Positions 27,495 through 36,722 of a DNA stretch of 64,000 bases are shown piece after piece. The stretch spans positions 310,001 to 374,000 of the forward strand of contig NZ_JAUOTO010000004.1 in NCBI RefSeq assembly GCF_030546645.1. The letters run 5' to 3'. A program made the translations under genes and the position numbers. The notes beneath the pieces are model-generated. The model ran no database searches. It worked only from the letters and a program-made list of their open reading frames with translations, and had not been told where the DNA came from. Source of the DNA: Flavitalea plasmicola (GTDB taxonomy: Bacteria > Bacteroidota > Bacteroidia > Chitinophagales > Chitinophagaceae). The first letter of the stretch is position 1; every line of letters starts with the position of its first letter.

Positions 27495-27567
27495 AAAATA
27501 ATTTTAAAAATTCTGTTCAATTTCAAAGCGGACCACGGGTTCGCTGCCCGAAGGGCCATCATTAGCG

Positions 27568-27615
27568 GATATTGCGCCGGGGGTATTTTTCCGCGGACCC
27601 CCGAGGCGCAATATC
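27568..27615. repeat. Long inverted repeat between ilvD and ilvB
   Basis: GATATTGCGCC plus GGGGG (27568-27583) pairs with CCCCC, a 2-nt bulge and GGCGCAATATC (27598-27615): 16 paired positions around a 14-nt loop. The right arm touches the ilvD stop codon. There is no T run after it on the minus strand, so it looks like an mRNA stability or processing hairpin rather than a terminator. Confidence 0.7.
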
Positions 27616-29293
27616 AAAATTCATCGGTTACACATCCTTCGGCTGCGTTCTTTACCTGTCTGGCATATTTGTAAAGGATGCCTTTCGTCGCTTTCAGCGG
27701 CGGTTGCTGCCATGCCGCTTTGCGTTTGGCCAATTCTTCAGGCGCTACTTTCAGGGTGATGGTATTCTTTGTGGCGTCCAGCTCTATGATGTCATCGTCA
27801 TGGACCAGGGCGATGGCGCCTCCTTCATAGGCTTCGGGAGTGATGTGTCCTACGACGAAGCCGTGGGTGCCGCCGCTGAACCGGCCGTCGGTGATGAGGG
27901 CGATGCTTTTTCCCAGGCCGGCGCCGATGAGGGCGGAGGTGGGTTTCAGCATTTCAGGCATGCCGGGGGCGCCTTTGGGGCCTACGTGGCGGATGACCAC
28001 TACGTCGCCTGCTTTTATCTTTCCGGTGTTGATACCATTGATCAGTTGATGTTCTCCGTCGAAGACTCTCGCGGGGCCTTCGAACCTTTCCCCTTCTTTA
28101 CCGCTGATCTTGGCTACGCTGCCGCCTTCTGCGAGGTTGCCGTAGAGGATCTGCAGGTGGCCGGTGGCTTTGATGGGTTTTTCCAGCGGGTAGATGATGT
28201 CCTGTGTTGTAAAATCGATGGCGGGGATGTCTGCGAGATTTTCGGCCAGTGTCTTACCTGTGACGGTGAGGCAATCTCCGTGCAGCAATCCTTTTTCCAG
28301 GAGATACTTCATCACGGCGGGGATGCCTCCGTGCTCGTGCAGGTCCTGCATGAGATATTTGCCACTGGGCTTGAAGTCGGCCAGTACGGGTATCTTATCG
28401 CTGATGGTCTGGAAGTCGTCCTGGGACAGGGGAACGTCGACGCTGCGGGCGATGGCCAGTAGATGCAGGACCGCGTTGGTGCTGCCACCCAGGACCATGA
28501 TGGTGGTGATGGCGTTCTCGAAGGCCTTGCGGGTCATGATATCCTTTGGCTTGATGTCTTTTTCCAGCAGGACGAGGATGGCTTTGCCGGCATCGTAGCA
28601 TTCTTTCTTTTTGTCTTCGCTGAGTGCGGGATTGGAGGAGGAATAGGGGAGGCTCATGCCCAGCGCTTCGGCTGCTGCGGCCATGGTATTGGCCGTGTAC
28701 ATGCCTCCGCAGGCGCCCGCTCCCGGGCAGGAGTTCATTACGATGCCTTTGAAGTCGGCATCGCTCAGTTTGCCGGCGATCTTTTGCCCCAGGGCTTCGA
28801 AGGAGGAGACGATGTTAAGGTCCTGACCTTTATAATGTCCGGGGGCGATGGTACCGCCATAGACCATGATGGAGGGCCTGTTAAGCCGGCCCATGGCCAT
28901 CAGTGATCCCGGCATGTTCTTGTCGCAGCCGGGCAGGGCGATGAGCGCGTCATAGTATTGAGCGCCGCAGACTGCCTCGATGGAGTCGGCGATGATGTCG
29001 CGGCTGACCAGGGAGAAGCGCATGCCGTCGGTGCCGTTGCTCATGCCGTCGCTGACGCCGATGGTATGGAAGATGAGCCCTACCAGATCATTGTCCCACA
29101 CCCCTTCTTTTACCACTTTTGCCAGGTCGTTGAGGTGCATGTTGCAGGTGTTGCCGTCGTAGCCCATGCTGGCGATGCCCACCTGCGCTTTTTTGAGATC
29201 GTCGTCTGTCAATCCAATGCCATACAACATGGCCTGTGCGGCCGGTTGCGTCGGGTCCTGTGTGAGTGTCTTGCTGTATTTGTTAAGTTCCAT
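27614..29293 (-). CDS. ilvD: Dihydroxy-acid dehydratase
   Basis: 559 aa; dehydrates dihydroxy acids to the 2-oxo acids of Ile and Val synthesis. Cysteines for the Fe-S cluster are in [15 protein letters not shown] and [18 protein letters not shown]. Downstream are the usual [17 protein letters not shown] and the C-terminal [21 protein letters not shown]. Length is normal. Follows ilvE after 48 bp containing heptad-repeat copy 3. The start ATG 29293 ([10 protein letters not shown]) agrees with the family. Confidence 0.96.
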   Translation of the reverse strand: MELNKYSKTLTQDPTQPAAQAMLYGIGLTDDDLKKAQVGIASMGYDGNTCNMHLNDLAKVVKEGVWDNDLVGLIFHTIGVSDGMSNGTDGMRFSLVSRDIIADSIEAVCGAQYYDALIALPGCDKNMPGSLMAMGRLNRPSIMVYGGTIAPGHYKGQDLNIVSSFEALGQKIAGKLSDADFKGIVMNSCPGAGACGGMYTANTMAAAAEALGMSLPYSSSNPALSEDKKKECYDAGKAILVLLEKDIKPKDIMTRKAFENAITTIMVLGGSTNAVLHLLAIARSVDVPLSQDDFQTISDKIPVLADFKPSGKYLMQDLHEHGGIPAVMKYLLEKGLLHGDCLTVTGKTLAENLADIPAIDFTTQDIIYPLEKPIKATGHLQILYGNLAEGGSVAKISGKEGERFEGPARVFDGEHQLINGINTGKIKAGDVVVIRHVGPKGAPGMPEMLKPTSALIGAGLGKSIALITDGRFSGGTHGFVVGHITPEAYEGGAIALVHDDDIIELDATKNTITLKVAPEELAKRKAAWQQPPLKATKGILYKYARQVKNAAEGCVTDEF

Positions 29294-29301
29294 TTCTTTT
29301 T

Positions 29302-29336
29302 AGCTACAAGCTACAAGCTGCAAGCTTCAAGCTTGG
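29302..29336. repeat. AGCTNCA heptad repeat, copy 3 (single arm)
   Basis: Units AGCTACA, AGCTACA, AGCTGCA, AGCTTCA, AGCTTGG in exact 7-nt register, flanked by T runs. Fills the ilvE-ilvD gap. Confidence 0.85.
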
Positions 29337-29341
29337 TTTTT

Positions 29342-30241
29342 TTATGCTGTTGTTAATTGATCTTGTTTTTCTATGACCAGGTCTTTATAGGTCTGTTGAA
29401 TTTTACGGCCGAGGGTATCTTTCCAGGGGACGGGGAATTTCGTGTCGTCGATGGATTCCCAGCCTATGACCTCTGCCGCGGTGCCGCAGAAGAAGGCAGC
29501 GTCTGCCGATCTCAGCTGGCGGATGGTGAACTGGCCTTCTTCGACGGGTATGCCGAGCTCGCTGCATATTTCGAGGACCGTTGCTCTTGTGATACCGGGG
29601 AGGATGTTGCCTTTTTCCGGTGTGAAGAGCCTGCCATCCTTTTCGAAGAACATATTTGCGCCCGGTCCTTCGGCGATGTTGCCATTCATATCCGTGAGGA
29701 GGGCTTCGTCGAAGCCTTTCCCTTTGGCTTCCTGGCTGGCCAGGATGGAGTTGACGTAGTGACCGGATGCCTTTGCTTCTATTTTAAAACCTTTAGGGTT
29801 AGGGCGTTGGAAAGAGGATGTCATGACCTTGAGCAGCTTCTCGCCCAGGAAGGGAGCCATCTCCCAGGTCTGGATAACCGTAAAGGATTCCGTGTTGGGG
29901 TTGAAGCTCATATTGGCGGGCCCGTATACGACGGGGCGGATATAAGCGTCCTGGAGGTGATTCTTTTCGAGAATATCGTAAGTGGCTTTGATGAGGGTAT
30001 CTGCGTCGTAGGTGTAAGGCATATTCAATGCTTCGGCGGACCTGCGGAGCCGATGGTAATGTTCTTCGGCCTTAAAGATCTTCGTGGCGCCTGCGGCGGT
30101 GCGATAGGATCGGATGCCTTCGAAGACGGCGTAGCCGTAGTGAAGGGACTGACCATAGAGATCAGTTTTGGCTTCCGAAGCCTTTAATATCCTGCCGTCC
30201 TGCCAGAGAACGGTGTGTTCATTGTAGTATGCCATAATCAT
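29342..30241 (-). CDS. ilvE: Branched-chain amino acid aminotransferase
   Basis: 299 aa, fold-type IV PLP enzyme that transfers the amino group from glutamate in the last step to Ile, Val and Leu. Motifs: LHYGYAVFEGIRSY, PLP lysine in KIEAKASGHYVNSIL, EGPGANMFFEKDG, LPGITRATVLEI and FFCGTAAEVIG. Start either ATG 30241 (MIMAYYNEHTV) or 30235 (MAYYNEHTV); the second better fits homologues. First structural gene behind the Val/Ile leader and terminator, so its expression should depend on attenuation. Confidence 0.94.
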   Translation of the reverse strand: MIMAYYNEHTVLWQDGRILKASEAKTDLYGQSLHYGYAVFEGIRSYRTAAGATKIFKAEEHYHRLRRSAEALNMPYTYDADTLIKATYDILEKNHLQDAYIRPVVYGPANMSFNPNTESFTVIQTWEMAPFLGEKLLKVMTSSFQRPNPKGFKIEAKASGHYVNSILASQEAKGKGFDEALLTDMNGNIAEGPGANMFFEKDGRLFTPEKGNILPGITRATVLEICSELGIPVEEGQFTIRQLRSADAAFFCGTAAEVIGWESIDDTKFPVPWKDTLGRKIQQTYKDLVIEKQDQLTTA

Positions 30242-30278
30242 TTGTTTTAAGAGTTGACGAGTCGTGATAAAACAAGAA

Positions 30279-30299
30279 ACCCGCCTTTTGGAGGCGGGT
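30279..30299 (-). terminator. Attenuator terminator of the ilv operon
   Basis: On the minus strand ACCCGCC (30293-30299), 7-nt loop, GGCGGGT (30279-30285), then TTCTTGTTTT. It lies 31 nt after the leader peptide stop and 38 nt before ilvE. Its 5' side, ACCCGCCTCC (30290-30299), can instead pair at 9 of 10 positions with GGAGGAGGGT (30335-30344) at the end of the leader ORF, giving a mutually exclusive antiterminator. Confidence 0.88.
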
Positions 30300-30329
30300 C
30301 GCTGGTATTTTTAGTTTGTATTATTTACA

Positions 30330-30431
30330 TTACCACCCTCCTCCCTGGATCGCAGGAATAATAATCACCACCACCACCACTACTATGGAGGTTAGCCGGG
30401 AGATAACATTATTTAGACTGCGCTGGGCCAT
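30330..30431 (-). CDS. Val/Ile-rich ilv leader peptide
   Basis: 33 codons from ATG 30431 to TAA 30330-30332. The core reads SIVVVVVVIIIPAIQ: six consecutive Val codons (GTA then five GTG) and three Ile codons, preceded by two Leu (CTA) and one Thr codon. The peptide ends QGGGW; its GGAGGAGGGTGG coding sequence is the antiterminator strand. A ribosome stalled for Val or Ile would leave that strand free to block the terminator; one reaching the stop would cover it. This is the arrangement of ilv attenuators in enteric bacteria, here with unrelated sequence. Confidence 0.88.
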   Translation of the reverse strand: MAQRSLNNVISRLTSIVVVVVVIIIPAIQGGGW

Positions 30432-30450
30432 GAAGGATGTATTCTTACCA

Positions 30451-30481
30451 CGAATATACTTCCGCCATTCCAATAAACAAA
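30451..30481 (-). promoter_or_regulatory. Bacteroidetes-type promoter of the ilv leader
   Basis: Minus strand TTTG (30478-30481), 19-nt spacer, TATATTCG (30451-30458). The start codon of the leader lies 19 nt beyond the -7 element, so the 5' untranslated region is short. Confidence 0.6.
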
Positions 30482-30494
30482 GAACTTTTTTTTT

Positions 30495-30563
30495 AGCTAC
30501 AAGCTTCAAGCTGCAAGCTGCAAGCGTTTATTTAGGTCTTCTTGCGGCTTGTGGCTTGCAGCT
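30495..30563. repeat. AGCTNCA heptad repeat, copy 4 (two inverted arms, hairpin)
   Basis: Left arm AGCTACA, AGCTTCA, AGCTGCA, AGCTGCA, AGCG (30495-30526); right arm, minus strand, AGCTGCA, AGCCACA, AGCCGCA (30541-30563). A/T-rich core with TTTATTTAGGTCTT. Overlaps the last bases of leuB and directly precedes the ilv promoter. Confidence 0.85.
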
Positions 30564-31677
30564 ATATGATCGTCGACTTCCGCAACTCGATATTCTCTCT
30601 GTGGATGTCGCCTGGTATTTTGCCGCCCACGTAATCGCTGATCAGCTCGCCGATGGTGGACGTGAAATAGAAATTCACCGGATCGATGTCTTTGGTGACG
30701 AAGCTATTCTGCAGCGTCCAGTTGGCGGCCTCTCTTACTCTGCCGGCCTCTTTGTGCAGGCCGAAGTGGTCCAGCAGCATAGCGGCGGAGAGGATACTTC
30801 CCAGGGGGTTGGCGATGTCTTTGCCTGTGGCCTGGGGGTATGATCCGTGGATGGGTTCGAAAAGGGCGGCACCTTTACCGATGGAAGCGGAGGGGAGCAG
30901 GCCCAGTGAACCGCTGATGACGCTGGCTTCATCGCTGAGGATATCCCCGAACATATTTTCCGTGAGGATCACGTCAAATTGTTTCGGGTTGAGAATGATC
31001 TGCATGGCGGCATTGTCCACGAAGAGGAAATCGACCTTTACGTCGCTGTATTGTCTGGCGATGTCCTGTACGACCTTTCGCCACAGGCGGGAGGTTTCCA
31101 GTACGTTGGCCTTGTCCACGAGGGTCAGTCTTTTTCTGCGCTGCTGGGCCTGGCGGAAGGCTAGGTGTGCGATGCGCTCGATCTCTTCGCGGGTGTAGGT
31201 GCAATCGTCCATGGCCTGGTTGCCGTCGGCGGATGTCTCTTTCTTGCCGAAATAAATGCCGCCCGTCAGTTCGCGAAAAATGATGAAGTCCACGTCTTCA
31301 AGGATCTTTGCCTTGAGGGGGGACAAATGTTGTAAGGCCGGATAGGTGGTCACCGGCCTGATATTGGCAAACAATTGTAATGACTTCCTTAGTTTGAGCA
31401 AACCTTGCTCGGGCCGCACTTTTGCGGAGGGATCATTGTCGTATTTCGGGTGGCCGATGGCGCCGAAGAGGATGGCATCGCTGTTGAGGGCTGCTTCGAT
31501 GGTCTCATCGGGCAGGGGGGTACCGGTCTTGTCGATGGCGTCGGCTCCCATCAGGCAATACTTATAGGTGAATTCGTGCCCACCGTGCTCGGCGACGGCG
31601 TTCAGCACTTTGACGGCTTGCCGGGTGACTTCGGGCCCGATGCCGTCTCCTTCTATGACAACGATGTTCTTCTGCAT
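30562..31677 (-). CDS. leuB: 3-isopropylmalate dehydrogenase
   Basis: 371 aa; NAD-dependent oxidative decarboxylation of 3-isopropylmalate. Signature VVIEGDGIGPEVTRQAVKVL at the N-terminus, substrate-binding Arg in RPEQGLLKLRKSL, FRELTGGIYFG, and the metal/NAD region DILSDEASVISGSLGLLPSAS followed by EPIHGSYPQATGKDIANP. Length is normal. Last gene of the leuACDB block, 33 bp after leuD; its stop lies inside heptad-repeat copy 4. Confidence 0.96.
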   Translation of the reverse strand: MQKNIVVIEGDGIGPEVTRQAVKVLNAVAEHGGHEFTYKYCLMGADAIDKTGTPLPDETIEAALNSDAILFGAIGHPKYDNDPSAKVRPEQGLLKLRKSLQLFANIRPVTTYPALQHLSPLKAKILEDVDFIIFRELTGGIYFGKKETSADGNQAMDDCTYTREEIERIAHLAFRQAQQRRKRLTLVDKANVLETSRLWRKVVQDIARQYSDVKVDFLFVDNAAMQIILNPKQFDVILTENMFGDILSDEASVISGSLGLLPSASIGKGAALFEPIHGSYPQATGKDIANPLGSILSAAMLLDHFGLHKEAGRVREAANWTLQNSFVTKDIDPVNFYFTSTIGELISDYVGGKIPGDIHRENIELRKSTII

Positions 31678-31710
31678 ACAATCAGGGTTTGGGTATGGGT
31701 TTAATGATAT

Positions 31711-32307
31711 TTATGCGTGCCTATTTTCAAAAGTTTCAATTTCATCCCGGATGCTGAGCAAATAGTCAATGTCGTCATAACCGTTCAGCAGGCAGGTCTT
31801 TTTATAATTGTTGATTTCAAATCTTTCTTTGCGGCCCGTGGGTTCCAGGGTAATGGTCTGGTCGGGCAGGTTGATCGTGATGAGCGCAGACGGATTGTTC
31901 TTTATGGCGCTGAAAATTTCTTTGAGCAGTCCTTCACTGACAGTGACGGGCAGAAGGAAATTATTCAGGGCGTTGTTCTTAAAGATGTCGGCGAAGAAGC
32001 TGCTGATCACGACGTCAAAACCTGCATCTTTGATGGCCCATGCGGCATGCTCGCGACTGGACCCGCAGCCGAAGTTCTTGCCGGCCACGAGGATCTTCCC
32101 TTGATAAGCAGGATCGTTCAATGCAAATTCTTTTTTCGGGCTGCCGTCGCTGTTGTAGCGCCAGTCGCGGAATAAGTTTTCACCGAACCCATCACGGCTG
32201 GTGGCTTTCAGGAAGCGGGCAGGGATGATCTGGTCGGTGTCCACGTTCTCCATATCAACCGGGACGGCGGTGGTACTGACGATATGTATGGATTGGTTGC
32301 TCATCAT
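31711..32307 (-). CDS. leuD: 3-isopropylmalate dehydratase small subunit
   Basis: 198 aa; swivel domain that with LeuC isomerises 2- to 3-isopropylmalate. Motifs [21 protein letters not shown] and the substrate loop [18 protein letters not shown] are complete. Start ATG 32307 or the adjacent ATG 32304. Seven bp after leuC, consistent with translational coupling of the two subunits. Confidence 0.95.
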   Translation of the reverse strand: MMSNQSIHIVSTTAVPVDMENVDTDQIIPARFLKATSRDGFGENLFRDWRYNSDGSPKKEFALNDPAYQGKILVAGKNFGCGSSREHAAWAIKDAGFDVVISSFFADIFKNNALNNFLLPVTVSEGLLKEIFSAIKNNPSALITINLPDQTITLEPTGRKERFEINNYKKTCLLNGYDDIDYLLSIRDEIETFENRHA

Positions 32308-32314
32308 TTCTTTA

Positions 32315-33712
32315 TTATAGGTATTCCCTCACATCTGCGACCTCTCCCGTGATGGCTGCGACTGCAGCTGTCAGCGGGCTGGCGAGGAGGGTGCGGGCGC
32401 TGGGCCCTTGTCTCCCTTCGAAGTTGCGGTTGGATGTGGAGATACAGTATTTTCCTGCGGGGATCTTATCCTCATTCATTGCCAGGCAGGCAGAGCAGCC
32501 GGGCTGACGAAGGAAGAAGCCGGCAGCTTCAAAAATTTTGTCGAGGCCTTCTTCAATGGCTTGCTTTTCCACCTGTTTGGAGCCGGGCACGATCCATGCC
32601 TCGATGTCTTTCGACTTTTTGCGCCCTTTTACGAAGGCGGCGACCATGCGGAGGTCCTCGATGCGGGAGTTGGTGCAGCTGCCGATGAAAACGTAATCCA
32701 CTTTTTTCCCTTTGATCGCGGAGCCTGCTTTCAGACCCATATAATCCAGGGATTTGAGATAGGAGGGTTTTTCCGTTTCCGTGATCTCTGTTTCGGAGGG
32801 GATGTGGCCGGTGACGCTGATGCCCATACCGGGGTTGGTGCCGTAGGTGATCATGGGTTCGATGGTGGCAGCATCGATGTGGATCTCCTTATCGAATACG
32901 GCGTCGGTGTCGGAGAAGAGTTCTTTCCACCCGGCCAGCGCGGTGTCCCATTCGGCGCCTTTGGGAGCGAATGCGCGGTCTTTGAGATAGTCGAAGGTCG
33001 TATCGTCGGGAGCGATCATGCCGCCGCGGGCGCCCATTTCGATACTCATATTGCAGATGGTCATACGGGCTTCCATGGACAGCTGACGGATGGCCGAGCC
33101 GGAAAATTCCACGAAGTAGCCGGTGGCTCCGCTGGCGGAGATCTGTGCGATGATGTAGAGGATGATGTCTTTGGAGACCACGCCTTTATTGAGGGCGCCT
33201 TCCACATTGATGCGCATGAGCTTCGGCCGGCTCTGCAGGAGGCATTGGGTGGCCATTACCATTTCCACTTCGCTGGTGCCGATGCCGAAAGCGATGGCGC
33301 CGAAGGCTCCGTGGGTGGAGGTATGGCTATCGCCGCATACGATGGTCATGCCGGGGCGGGTGATACCCAACTCGGGGCCTATGACGTGAACGATGCCCTG
33401 GTAGGGGTGACCGAGACCGTAGAGCTCTACACCATGTTTTGCGCAGTTGGCTATCAGCTGCTGCACCTGCATCCTGGACAGTTCGTCCTTGATGGGGAGG
33501 TGCTGATCGACGGTGGGGACGTTGTGGTCGGCGGTGGCTACGATCTGGCGGGGGCGGAAGACCTCCAGCCCTCTTTTCTCCAGCCCTTTGAATGCCTGGG
33601 GGCTGGTGACCTCATGAATAAAGTGTTTATCGATGTATAGCACCGAAGGCCCACCGTCGATGGTCTTTACCACATGCTGGTCCCAGATCTTTTCAAATAA
33701 TGTTTTTGCCAT
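32315..33712 (-). CDS. leuC: 3-isopropylmalate dehydratase large subunit
   Basis: 465 aa aconitase-family subunit with a 4Fe-4S cluster. Visible: [44 protein letters not shown], cluster ligands in [15 protein letters not shown] and [16 protein letters not shown], and [13 protein letters not shown] near the end. Size is standard. Nine bp separate it from leuA upstream. Confidence 0.96.
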   Translation of the reverse strand: MAKTLFEKIWDQHVVKTIDGGPSVLYIDKHFIHEVTSPQAFKGLEKRGLEVFRPRQIVATADHNVPTVDQHLPIKDELSRMQVQQLIANCAKHGVELYGLGHPYQGIVHVIGPELGITRPGMTIVCGDSHTSTHGAFGAIAFGIGTSEVEMVMATQCLLQSRPKLMRINVEGALNKGVVSKDIILYIIAQISASGATGYFVEFSGSAIRQLSMEARMTICNMSIEMGARGGMIAPDDTTFDYLKDRAFAPKGAEWDTALAGWKELFSDTDAVFDKEIHIDAATIEPMITYGTNPGMGISVTGHIPSETEITETEKPSYLKSLDYMGLKAGSAIKGKKVDYVFIGSCTNSRIEDLRMVAAFVKGRKKSKDIEAWIVPGSKQVEKQAIEEGLDKIFEAAGFFLRQPGCSACLAMNEDKIPAGKYCISTSNRNFEGRQGPSARTLLASPLTAAVAAITGEVADVREYL

Positions 33713-33721
33713 ATGGTTTCG

Positions 33722-34891
33722 TTACGCGGTAACTGCTGCCGCGTTGTAAGCTTTTGCCAGTTCATTCAGGTCTGCTTCCATCACTTCCTTTTTGGTGTCG
33801 GCCACTTTCAGGAATCGTTCGTACAGGACGTCGATGTCGTTGCGTGTAAAGGAATAGCCGAGCTTCTGGAAGCGGAAAGCCAGGGCGCTGCGGCCGCTGC
33901 GGGCTGTCAGCACGATCTTGGAGCCATCTGCGCCTACTTCATCCGGATTGATGATCTCATAGGTGGAAGCGTCTTTCAGGAATCCATCCTGGTGGATACC
34001 GGAAGAGTGAGAAAAAGCGTTGGCCCCTACGATCGCTTTGTTAGGCTGCACCGGCATACGCATGGTGTCGGAAACCAGGCGGCTGATGGGGTTGAGCTTT
34101 TCGGCTTTGATATTGGTATAGAATCCCAGCTGTTTGTGTTGTTTGATCACCATGACCACTTCTTCCAGTGAGGTGTTGCCGGCGCGTTCGCCCAGTCCGT
34201 TGATGGTGCACTCGATCTGGCGGGCGCCGCCGCGGATACCTGCGATAGAGTTGGCGGTGGCCAGACCCAGGTCGTTGTGGCAGTGGCAGGACAGGATGGC
34301 TTTATCGACATTCTTCACATTGTTGACCAGATAGGCGATCTTCTCACCGTATTGGTCGGGGAGGCAATAGCCGGTGGTATCGGGGATATTGACTACGGTG
34401 GCGCCGGCGGCGATAACGGCTTCGACTACGCGGGCCAGGTATTCATTGTCGGTGCGGCCGGCGTCCTCCGCAAAGAATTCCACGTCATCGACCAGATTGC
34501 GGGCCCATTTCACGGCTTGAACAGCGCGTTGAAGGATCTCTTCTCGGGTGGAATTAAATTTACTTTTTATGTGAAAATCGGAAGTGCCAATGCCTGTGTG
34601 TATGCGGGGCCTTTTCGCATGCCGGAGGGCTTCCGCGGCCACTTCGATGTCTTTCTGCACGGCCCGGGTGAGGCCGCAGACGGTGACGTCCTTCACTATT
34701 TTGGCGATCTCTTCCACGGAATGGAAGTCGCCGGGGCTGGAGATGGGGAAGCCAGCCTCGATGATATCCACGCCCAGGGCTTCCAACTGTTGGGCCAGCT
34801 CGACCTTTTCGGTGGTGTTGAGCTTGCAGCCGGGTACCTGTTCGCCATCGCGGAGGGTGGTATCGAAAATGTAGATCTTTTTGTCGGACAT
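33722..34891 (-). CDS. leuA: 2-isopropylmalate synthase, short form without regulatory domain
   Basis: 389 aa from ATG 34891 ([21 protein letters not shown]). Condenses acetyl-CoA with 2-oxoisovalerate, first step to leucine. The TIM-barrel motifs [26 protein letters not shown] (metal His pair) and [15 protein letters not shown] are present, followed by a helical subdomain (about 300-385). The C-terminal allosteric domain of 500-aa LeuA proteins, which binds leucine, is missing. An in-frame ATG at 34969 would add a 26-residue Leu-rich segment ([12 protein letters not shown]); a -7-like TAATTTCG (34971-34978) lies just upstream, so that ATG is probably not transcribed. A homocitrate synthase-like role is less likely given the leuCDB neighbours. 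Confidence 0.92.
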   Translation of the reverse strand: MSDKKIYIFDTTLRDGEQVPGCKLNTTEKVELAQQLEALGVDIIEAGFPISSPGDFHSVEEIAKIVKDVTVCGLTRAVQKDIEVAAEALRHAKRPRIHTGIGTSDFHIKSKFNSTREEILQRAVQAVKWARNLVDDVEFFAEDAGRTDNEYLARVVEAVIAAGATVVNIPDTTGYCLPDQYGEKIAYLVNNVKNVDKAILSCHCHNDLGLATANSIAGIRGGARQIECTINGLGERAGNTSLEEVVMVIKQHKQLGFYTNIKAEKLNPISRLVSDTMRMPVQPNKAIVGANAFSHSSGIHQDGFLKDASTYEIINPDEVGADGSKIVLTARSGRSALAFRFQKLGYSFTRNDIDVLYERFLKVADTKKEVMEADLNELAKAYNAAAVTA

Positions 34892-35090
34892 AGATTTTTT
34901 TAAAAGGGTTAGCAAAAAGGAGAGGGCGGATGTATCTTTGAGGGCCCTATTCCGGAAATAACCTTCCATCCGAAATTAGCTTTCTTTATTTTCGGTTTAA
35001 AATCATAATTAGCATGGTTTTACACGGTTTAATAGGGGCTATTTCGTCTGAAACCCACTGCTGTAAAGGATTTTAAAGTTTTAAATTACG

Positions 35091-36641
35091 ATGCCCAACC
35101 GATCGTCAGACGCCCTGTTCCAACTTATTAAGTCTCTGGAAAAGTCAGAGAAACGCAATTTCAAGCTGTATATCAAGCGAAATTCGGCCAGTGAGGACCT
35201 GCAGAGCATACAACTATTTGATGCTCTGGACAAAATGGAGGAGTACGATGAGGCGCAACTGTTAAAAAAAAGCAAAAGCCTTAAGAAGCAGCAGCTGTCG
35301 AATGCCAAAGCCCATTTATACAGGGAGATCCTTTCCAGCCTGCGGCTGATCCGGCAGGAGGAAAACATTGATATTCAGCTACATGAGCAGCTGGACCATG
35401 CCCGTATCCTCTATAACAAGGGGCTATACCTGCAAAGTCTGAAGGTGCTGGACAGGATCAAGGAGAATGCCAAGGAGCATAACCAGATCACCTTTTTGCT
35501 GCAGGTACTGTTTTTCGAAAAGACGATCGAATCGCTGCACATCACGCGTAGTATGCAGGACAGGGCTGACCGCCTGACGGCGGAAGTGGATGAAGTGAAC
35601 GATCATCTCAGGCTGGTGAGCACCTTGTCCAACCTCTCGCTGCAGCTATACAGCTGGTATATCCGTAACGGGGTAGCCCGTAATGAGAAGGACGAGATTG
35701 CCGTGCAGGAGTTCTTCGAAACGCATCTTCCTGCGGACCTCAGCGGCTGTACGGGGTTTTATGAGAAACTGTACCAGTACCAGAGCTTCTGCTGGTATGC
35801 TTTTATCCGGCAGGATTTTCTTCTTTACTACCGATATACGCAGAAATGGGTGGACCTGTTCGAGAAGGAGCCTTTTATGTTGGGGATCGAGACCGCTCAT
35901 TACATCAAGGGGATGCACAATTTGCTGGGGGCGCATTTCGACCTGCTGAACTATCCTAAATTCATAGAAACGCTTCGTCAATTCGAGGAGTTCTCCCATT
36001 CCGCCATTGTGACGGGCAATGTGAACAACCGGATCCAGACGTTTGTGTATCTCTATATTTCCAAGCTGAACAAGCATTTCCTGGATGGGACCTTTACGGA
36101 GGGGCTGGAGCTGGTGCCTTATATCGAAGAAAAGCTGCGGGAGTACTGGATCTACCTGGATCGTCACCGGATATTGGTCTTTTACTACAAGATAGCCTGT
36201 TTGTATTTTGGCAGCGGGGATTATGAGCGGACGATCGATTATCTGAATAAGATCATTAACTGGAAGGTGGATCTGCGGACGGACCTGCAGTGTTATTCGC
36301 GGCTGCTGCACCTGATCGCTCATTATGAGCTGGGCAATTATGGGCTGCTGGAGTACCTTATCAAGTCGGTGTATCGATTTATGGCCAAGATGGAGAATTT
36401 GAGCCTGGTGGAGGAAGAGATCTTCCGGTTTCTCAGGAAGTCGTTCAATCTCTCGCCGGACCGTATACGGCCTGAGCTGGAGAAATTGCTGGAGAAGCTG
36501 AAGAAGTATGAGAAGAACAGGTTTGAGACAAGGGCTTTTGTTTACCTGGATATTATTTCATGGCTGGAGAGCAAGGTGCGGAATGTGCCGGTGCAGGATG
36601 TGATCAGGGAGAAGTACCTGGAGGGGCATAGGAGGGGGTAA
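35091..36641 (+). CDS. Helical-repeat (TPR-like) protein of unknown function
   Basis: 516 aa, cytoplasmic by appearance, with no signal peptide or membrane segment. It begins SSDALFQLIKSLEKSEKRNFKLYIKR and continues as amphipathic helix pairs, for example ILYNKGLYLQSLKVLDRIKENAKEH and CLYFGSGDYERTIDYLNKII, which look like degenerate TPR units, ending in charged helices. I recall similar proteins as conserved hypotheticals in Bacteroidetes but cannot name a role. Divergent from leuA with about 200 bp between start codons. Confidence 0.75.
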   Translation: MPNRSSDALFQLIKSLEKSEKRNFKLYIKRNSASEDLQSIQLFDALDKMEEYDEAQLLKKSKSLKKQQLSNAKAHLYREILSSLRLIRQEENIDIQLHEQLDHARILYNKGLYLQSLKVLDRIKENAKEHNQITFLLQVLFFEKTIESLHITRSMQDRADRLTAEVDEVNDHLRLVSTLSNLSLQLYSWYIRNGVARNEKDEIAVQEFFETHLPADLSGCTGFYEKLYQYQSFCWYAFIRQDFLLYYRYTQKWVDLFEKEPFMLGIETAHYIKGMHNLLGAHFDLLNYPKFIETLRQFEEFSHSAIVTGNVNNRIQTFVYLYISKLNKHFLDGTFTEGLELVPYIEEKLREYWIYLDRHRILVFYYKIACLYFGSGDYERTIDYLNKIINWKVDLRTDLQCYSRLLHLIAHYELGNYGLLEYLIKSVYRFMAKMENLSLVEEEIFRFLRKSFNLSPDRIRPELEKLLEKLKKYEKNRFETRAFVYLDIISWLESKVRNVPVQDVIREKYLEGHRRG

Positions 36642-36722
36642 AATTAAATGATCATTAAAGCGGCCCGGATGGGTTGACCGTATCCTGTATGATGAGTATT
36701 TTTCCCGAATAACCTTTAACCC

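Noticed and set aside
32408-33640. Plus-strand ORF of 410 aa opposite leuC (similar long antisense ORFs lie opposite gltB, ilvA and ilvD)
   Set aside because: Antisense shadow; repetitive Asp/Gly/His composition without a recognisable fold, and the opposite strand is a textbook enzyme.
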